The notes under the pieces: model-generated
Told to the model about the DNA's origin: nothing
What the model saw: only the letters and a program-made list of their open reading frames with translations
Database searches by the model: none
NCBI GenBank assembly: GCA_030654635.1
Contig: JAURXE010000442.1
Span: 1 to 9,703, forward strand
DNA from: Pseudomonas sp.
Lineage (GTDB): Bacteria; Pseudomonadota; Gammaproteobacteria; Pseudomonadales; Pseudomonadaceae
Direction of reading: 5' to 3'
DNA length: 9,703 nucleotides
Program-made: the position numbers and the translations under genes
Shown here: piece after piece, positions 6,476 to 9,703 of the stretch
Layout of the letters: each line of letters begins with the position of its first letter
Position numbering within the stretch: the first letter of the stretch is position 1

Positions 6476-7737
6476 GTAGCGTTTTTAGCAACCTCAAAAC
6501 CGCCTGTTTCAGTGCCTTGCTGGTGCTGGCCGTGGCCTACCCGGTGCTTGGCCTGAAACTCAGCACGGTCGGCATTACTCTGGAAGTCCAAGGCGCCAGC
6601 CCGGCGCGGCTGTGGGCCGTCGCTGCCGCCGCGCTGGGCATGTTTGTCTGGCAGTTGCTGCGCAATCGCATCGGCACGCTGTGGGCCGGCGCGCCCAAGT
6701 TGCCCAAGCTGTCCGGCCAGGCCAGTAACTGGCTGACCTTGCCGGCAAACCAACGCTGGTTTATCGCCGGCTTGATTATCCTGGCGCTGGTCTGGCCATT
6801 TTTCGGCTCACGCGGCGCGGTGGATATCGCCACCCTGATCCTGATCTACATCATGCTGGCCCTCGGCCTGAACATTGTGGTCGGCCTGGCTGGACTGCTG
6901 GACCTGGGCTACGTCGGCTTCTACGCCGTCGGCGCCTACAGCTACGCCCTGCTGTCGCATTACTACGGCCTAGGTTTTTGGACCTGTCTGCCGATTGCCG
7001 GGCTGATGGCGGCCTTCTTCGGCTTTATCCTCGGCTTTCCGGTGTTGCGCCTGCGCGGCGATTACCTGGCCATCGTTACCCTGGGTTTTGGCGAGATCAT
7101 CCGCATCCTGCTGCGCAACATGACCGAACTGACCGGCGGCCCCAACGGCATCAGCAACATCGACAAGCCGACTCTATTTGGCCTGAGCTTTGAACGCACC
7201 GCAGCCGAGGGCATGCAAACCTTTCACGAATACTTCGGCATCGCCTACAACTCGATCAACAAGGTGATCTTCCTTTATCTGGTGGCCCTGCTACTGGCCC
7301 TGCTGGCGCTGTTCGTGATCAACCGGCTGATGCGTATGCCGATCGGTCGCGCCTGGGAAGCGCTGCGTGAAGACGAAATCGCCTGCCGCGCGCTGGGTAT
7401 GAATCCGACCTTCATCAAGCTCTCGGCCTTCACCCTCGGCGCCTGTTTTGCAGGCTTTGCCGGCAGCTTTTTCGCCGCCCGCCAAGGTTTGATTACTCCA
7501 GAGTCCTTCACCTTTATCGAGTCGGCCACCATCCTTGCGATCGTCGTCTTGGGCGGCCTGGGCTCACAGCTGGGCATCATCCTGGCGGCAACCGTGATGA
7601 TTCTGCTGCCCGAGCTGATGCGCGAATTCAGCGAATACCGCATGTTGATGTTCGGCGCCCTGATGGTGTTGATGATGATCTGGCGTCCGCAAGGCTTGCT
7701 GCCCATGCAACGTCCGCATCTGGAGCTGAAACCATGA
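6472..7737 (+). CDS. braE: Branched-chain amino acid ABC transporter permease, LivM type
   Basis: Second channel subunit of the Leu/Ile/Val importer, 421 residues, the size expected for LivM/BraE. The first 110 residues or so form an extra N-terminal region with hydrophobic segments at about 11-28, 46-63 and 95-111; this corresponds to the N-terminal domain that distinguishes longer LivM proteins (DUF3382). The core permease shows [22 protein letters not shown] (about 138-159), [20 protein letters not shown] (about 192-211), GGPNGISNI (about 222-230), the coupling loop [21 protein letters not shown] (about 292-312) and the C-terminal IWRPQGLLP (about 403-411). It starts at the ATG in the ATGA overlap with braD, with GGAGG at 6457-6461 10 bases ahead, and it overlaps braF in the same way. 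Confidence 0.95.
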   Translation: MSSVFSNLKTACFSALLVLAVAYPVLGLKLSTVGITLEVQGASPARLWAVAAAALGMFVWQLLRNRIGTLWAGAPKLPKLSGQASNWLTLPANQRWFIAGLIILALVWPFFGSRGAVDIATLILIYIMLALGLNIVVGLAGLLDLGYVGFYAVGAYSYALLSHYYGLGFWTCLPIAGLMAAFFGFILGFPVLRLRGDYLAIVTLGFGEIIRILLRNMTELTGGPNGISNIDKPTLFGLSFERTAAEGMQTFHEYFGIAYNSINKVIFLYLVALLLALLALFVINRLMRMPIGRAWEALREDEIACRALGMNPTFIKLSAFTLGACFAGFAGSFFAARQGLITPESFTFIESATILAIVVLGGLGSQLGIILAATVMILLPELMREFSEYRMLMFGALMVLMMIWRPQGLLPMQRPHLELKP

Positions 7738-8501
7738 GCCGGCCGATTCTTGAAGTCAGCGGCCTGTCCATGCGCTTCGGCGGCCTGCTGGCGGTTAATG
7801 GCGTGGCGCTCTCCGTGCAGCCCAAACAAGTGGTCTCAATGATCGGCCCCAACGGCGCCGGCAAGACCACGGTGTTCAACTGCCTAACCGGTTTCTATCA
7901 ACCGAGCGGTGGCGTGATTCTGCTGGACGACCTACCAATCCATCACCTGCCCGGGCATAAAATCGCCCGCAAAGGCGTGGTGCGCACCTTCCAGAACGTG
8001 CGTTTATTCAAGGAAATGACCGCCATCGAAAACCTGCTGGTGGCTCAACACCGGCACCTCAACAACAACTTTCTCGCGGGCCTGTTCAAGACTCCGGGCT
8101 TTCGCCGCAGCGAACGCGGGGCGATAGAATTTGCCATGCACTGGCTGGAGCAAGTCAATCTTAGCGAGTTTGCCAATCGCCCGGCCGGCACCCTCGCCTA
8201 CGGCCAGCAACGCCGCCTGGAAATTGCCCGTTGCATGATGACCCGGCCGCGCATCCTGATGCTCGACGAGCCGGCCGCCGGCCTCAACCCGCGCGAGACC
8301 GAAGACCTCAAGGCGCTGATCGGCATGCTGCGCGACCAACACGACGTCACCGTGCTGCTGATCGAGCACGACATGAAGTTGGTGATGAGCATCTCCGACC
8401 ACATCTACGTGATCAACCAAGGCACGCCGTTGGCCAACGGCACCCCGGAGCAGATCCGCAATAACCCGGACGTGATCAAAGCCTATTTGGGGGAAGCGTA
8501 A
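7734..8501 (+). CDS. braF: Branched-chain amino acid ABC transporter ATP-binding protein, LivG type
   Basis: One of two cytoplasmic ATPases driving Leu/Ile/Val uptake, 255 residues. Motifs: Walker [10 protein letters not shown] at 38-46, Q-loop Q87 in RTFQNVRLF, signature [13 protein letters not shown] at 154-166, Walker B ILMLDE at 174-179, and H-loop H212 in LLIEHDM. The signature reads AYGQQ in place of LSGGQ; this variant is usual in LivG proteins, so it is not a defect. The [17 protein letters not shown] segment and the C-terminal [19 protein letters not shown] tail are also typical of LivG. The start lies in the ATGA overlap with braE, with GGAG at 7722-7725 eight bases ahead. It is followed 2 bases after its stop by braG. 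Confidence 0.95.
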   Translation: MSRPILEVSGLSMRFGGLLAVNGVALSVQPKQVVSMIGPNGAGKTTVFNCLTGFYQPSGGVILLDDLPIHHLPGHKIARKGVVRTFQNVRLFKEMTAIENLLVAQHRHLNNNFLAGLFKTPGFRRSERGAIEFAMHWLEQVNLSEFANRPAGTLAYGQQRRLEIARCMMTRPRILMLDEPAAGLNPRETEDLKALIGMLRDQHDVTVLLIEHDMKLVMSISDHIYVINQGTPLANGTPEQIRNNPDVIKAYLGEA

Positions 8502-8503
8502 CG

Positions 8504-9205
8504 ATGCTGTATTTCAATAATGTCTCGACTTTCTACGGCAAGATCCAAGCCCTGCACAACGTCAGCATCGAAGTTAAACAAGGCGAAATCGTCACCTTGA
8601 TCGGTGCCAACGGCGCCGGTAAATCGACCCTGCTGATGACCCTGTGCGGCTCGCCACGAGCAACCAGCGGCAGCATCCGCTATGAAGGCGAAGAGCTGAT
8701 CGGCCTCGATACGCCCGAGATCATGCGCAAAAGCATCGCCGTGGTGCCCGAGGGCCGGCGTGTGTTTGCCCGCCTGACAGTGGAAGAGAACCTGGCCATG
8801 GGCGGCTTCTTCACCGAGAAAGACGACTACCAAGAGCAGATGGACAAGGTCTTGCACCTGTTCCCGCGCCTCAAGGAACGCTTCGCCCAACGCGCCGGCA
8901 CCATGTCCGGCGGTGAGCAACAGATGCTCGCCATCGGCCGCGCACTAATGAGCAAACCCAATCTGCTGCTGTTGGATGAGCCATCGCTGGGCCTGGCACC
9001 GATCATCATCCAGCAAATTTTCGCCATCATCGAACAACTGCGCAGCGATGGCGTGACGGTGTTTCTGGTCGAGCAAAACGCCAACCAAGCGCTGAAACTG
9101 GCCGACCGCGCCTACGTGCTGGAAAACGGCCACATCGTCATGCAAGGCAGCGGCGCCGAACTGCTGGTCGACCCCAAGGTGCGCGACGCTTATCTAGGCG
9201 GTTAA
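8504..9205 (+). CDS. braG: Branched-chain amino acid ABC transporter ATP-binding protein, LivF type
   Basis: Second cytoplasmic ATPase of the Leu/Ile/Val importer, presumably working with BraF as a heterodimer. It has 233 residues, normal for LivF/BraG. Motifs: Walker A GANGAGKST at 34-42, VPEGRRVFARLTVEENL at about 81-97 (Glu in place of the Q-loop Gln), signature MSGGEQQMLAIGRALM at 134-149, and Walker B LLLLDE at 154-159. The H-loop position is Gln (Q191 in LVEQNA), which is the normal LivF pattern. It ends with the LivF-type LVDPKVRDAYLGG. A purine-rich GGGGGAAG lies about 9 bases before the ATG, overlapping the end of braF. It is the last gene of the operon and is followed directly by a hairpin. 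Confidence 0.95.
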   Translation: MLYFNNVSTFYGKIQALHNVSIEVKQGEIVTLIGANGAGKSTLLMTLCGSPRATSGSIRYEGEELIGLDTPEIMRKSIAVVPEGRRVFARLTVEENLAMGGFFTEKDDYQEQMDKVLHLFPRLKERFAQRAGTMSGGEQQMLAIGRALMSKPNLLLLDEPSLGLAPIIIQQIFAIIEQLRSDGVTVFLVEQNANQALKLADRAYVLENGHIVMQGSGAELLVDPKVRDAYLGG

Positions 9206-9211
9206 GCTCCA

Positions 9212-9245
9212 GCCTCTGGTCCGCAGCGCAGACCAGAGGCGCATT
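9212..9245 (+). terminator. Terminator hairpin after braG
   Basis: GCCTCTGGTC at 9212-9221 and GACCAGAGGC at 9231-9240 form a perfect 10-bp stem with a 9-base loop, starting 7 bases after the braG stop. Only three T's (GCATTT) follow, so the U-tract is poor, but the position and stem strength fit the end of the bra operon. The symmetric stem could also act from the other side. Confidence 0.65.
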
Positions 9246-9703
9246 TGGAGCGCAACTTCTTCAGCGTTGTACCCTCGCACCTTACTTGAATTGATAATTG
9301 CGCGTCTCTTCCCCACAGCAACTCTGCGGATGTGCCCTGGGCGGATTAATTCAGCACAACCGACAATCAAGACCTTTATGGATGGCAGCGATCTCCAAGC
9401 AAGCCACGCCACCCCTCGATAAATCTCGCTCTTCTCTCAAACTTTAACGCCCGCCACTACGCGTCTTTATGCCCCAGATCGTGATGAGCCTTAAGTGCAC
9501 TTACCAGCTGTGCCGACAATAAATACCCCGCTATATGTCTATTGCGCAGCATTTGCACTGCAACATTAGATGCTTGGTCCGATAGACCAGATGCAACCAA
9601 AACATTTGCCATTATCGGGGATTTATTCTTTTTGGACGAATCAACCACAATCAACATCTCCAATTCAGTAAATTAAACTCAGCGCTCAAAAAAGCAAAAA
9701 GAT
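9246..9703. other. Region downstream of bra operon with falling GC; no confident gene
   Basis: No recognisable gene, tRNA, insertion-sequence end or repeat was seen. By hand count, GC is about 47% in 9481-9600, 37% in 9601-9660 and 30% in 9661-9703, against 70% in a 60-base segment of braG (8881-8940). Only one short ORF (9457-9657, minus strand) is worth listing. The AT-rich right edge could be a promoter region for a gene outside the window or the border of foreign DNA. Confidence 0.5.
9457..9657 (-). CDS. Possible small hypothetical protein (low confidence)
   Basis: An ORF of 66 residues from the ATG at 9657; in-frame alternatives are TTG at 9663 and GTG at 9648. In-frame stops lie just upstream, so it is not the tail of a longer gene. 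GGAG abuts the ATG directly, too close to serve it, but is 9 bases from the GTG, which may therefore be the better start. The product would open with a basic, Ser-rich stretch (DSSKKNKSP) and continue with two probable amphipathic helices (VAVQMLRNRHIAGYLLSAQLVSALKAHHDL). I recognise no family. Codon use is A/T-richer than in all other genes here. It may be a foreign small gene or simply a chance ORF. Confidence 0.22.
   Translation of the reverse strand: MLIVVDSSKKNKSPIMANVLVASGLSDQASNVAVQMLRNRHIAGYLLSAQLVSALKAHHDLGHKDA

Noticed and set aside
6010..6753. Long minus-strand open frame (247 codons) across the braD/braE junction
   Set aside because: It covers conserved transmembrane coding sequence of both permeases and the translation has no recognisable domain; a GC-rich shadow frame.
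8195..8210. AYGQQ in place of LSGGQ in the BraF signature, and Gln in place of His in the BraG H-loop
   Set aside because: Both are normal family features of LivG and LivF proteins, not signs of a broken or novel ATPase.
9194..9412. Minus-strand open frame downstream of braG
   Set aside because: It runs through the terminator hairpin and into the end of braG, with no recognisable product and no ribosome site that I can see.

Overview
The window looks like chromosomal DNA of a Pseudomonas (sensu lato) species. The evidence is the high GC of the coding regions, a complete braC-braD-braE-braF-braG set with Pseudomonas gene order and protein lengths, and two small proteins of families I recognise from Pseudomonas (DUF5064, and the wider family DUF2288). 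This assignment rests on recognising proteins by eye, not on a search.

Layout. (1) Positions 1-3137, plus strand: the downstream part of an ABC import operon of the phosphonate/phosphite/selenate type. It holds a solute-binding protein cut by the window edge, an ATPase and two tandem permeases, with overlapping or nearly touching genes. The binding protein resembles the clade annotated as putative selenate transporters. (2) Positions 3169-3973, minus strand: a DUF2288 gene followed by a DUF5064 gene, convergent with the first operon. A good sigma70-type promoter precedes DUF2288, and its -10 element is covered by a perfect inverted repeat. (3) Positions 4263-9205, plus strand: the branched-chain amino acid importer braCDEFG. 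braC is separated from braDEFG by a strong hairpin terminator or attenuator. The braD/braE and braE/braF pairs share ATGA stop-start overlaps, and a 10-bp hairpin follows braG. (4) Positions 9241-9703: no confident gene. Base composition drops from about 70% GC in a braG segment to about 30-37% at the right edge, and a short low-confidence minus-strand ORF lies there.

How it works together. BraC binds Leu/Ile/Val (and probably Ala/Thr) in the periplasm. BraD and BraE form the membrane channel, and BraF and BraG hydrolyse ATP. The eight side chains I know as ligand-pocket residues of E. coli LIV-binding protein, plus its disulfide pair, are found in BraC at exactly the expected offset, so the substrate call is strong. 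The first transporter has the same general plan (one binding protein, two permeases, one ATPase) for a small oxyanion that cannot be settled from sequence alone.

I found no clearly new biological system here. The most interesting leads are the operator-like palindrome on the DUF2288 promoter, the unsettled substrate of the first transporter, and the compositional break at the right edge.
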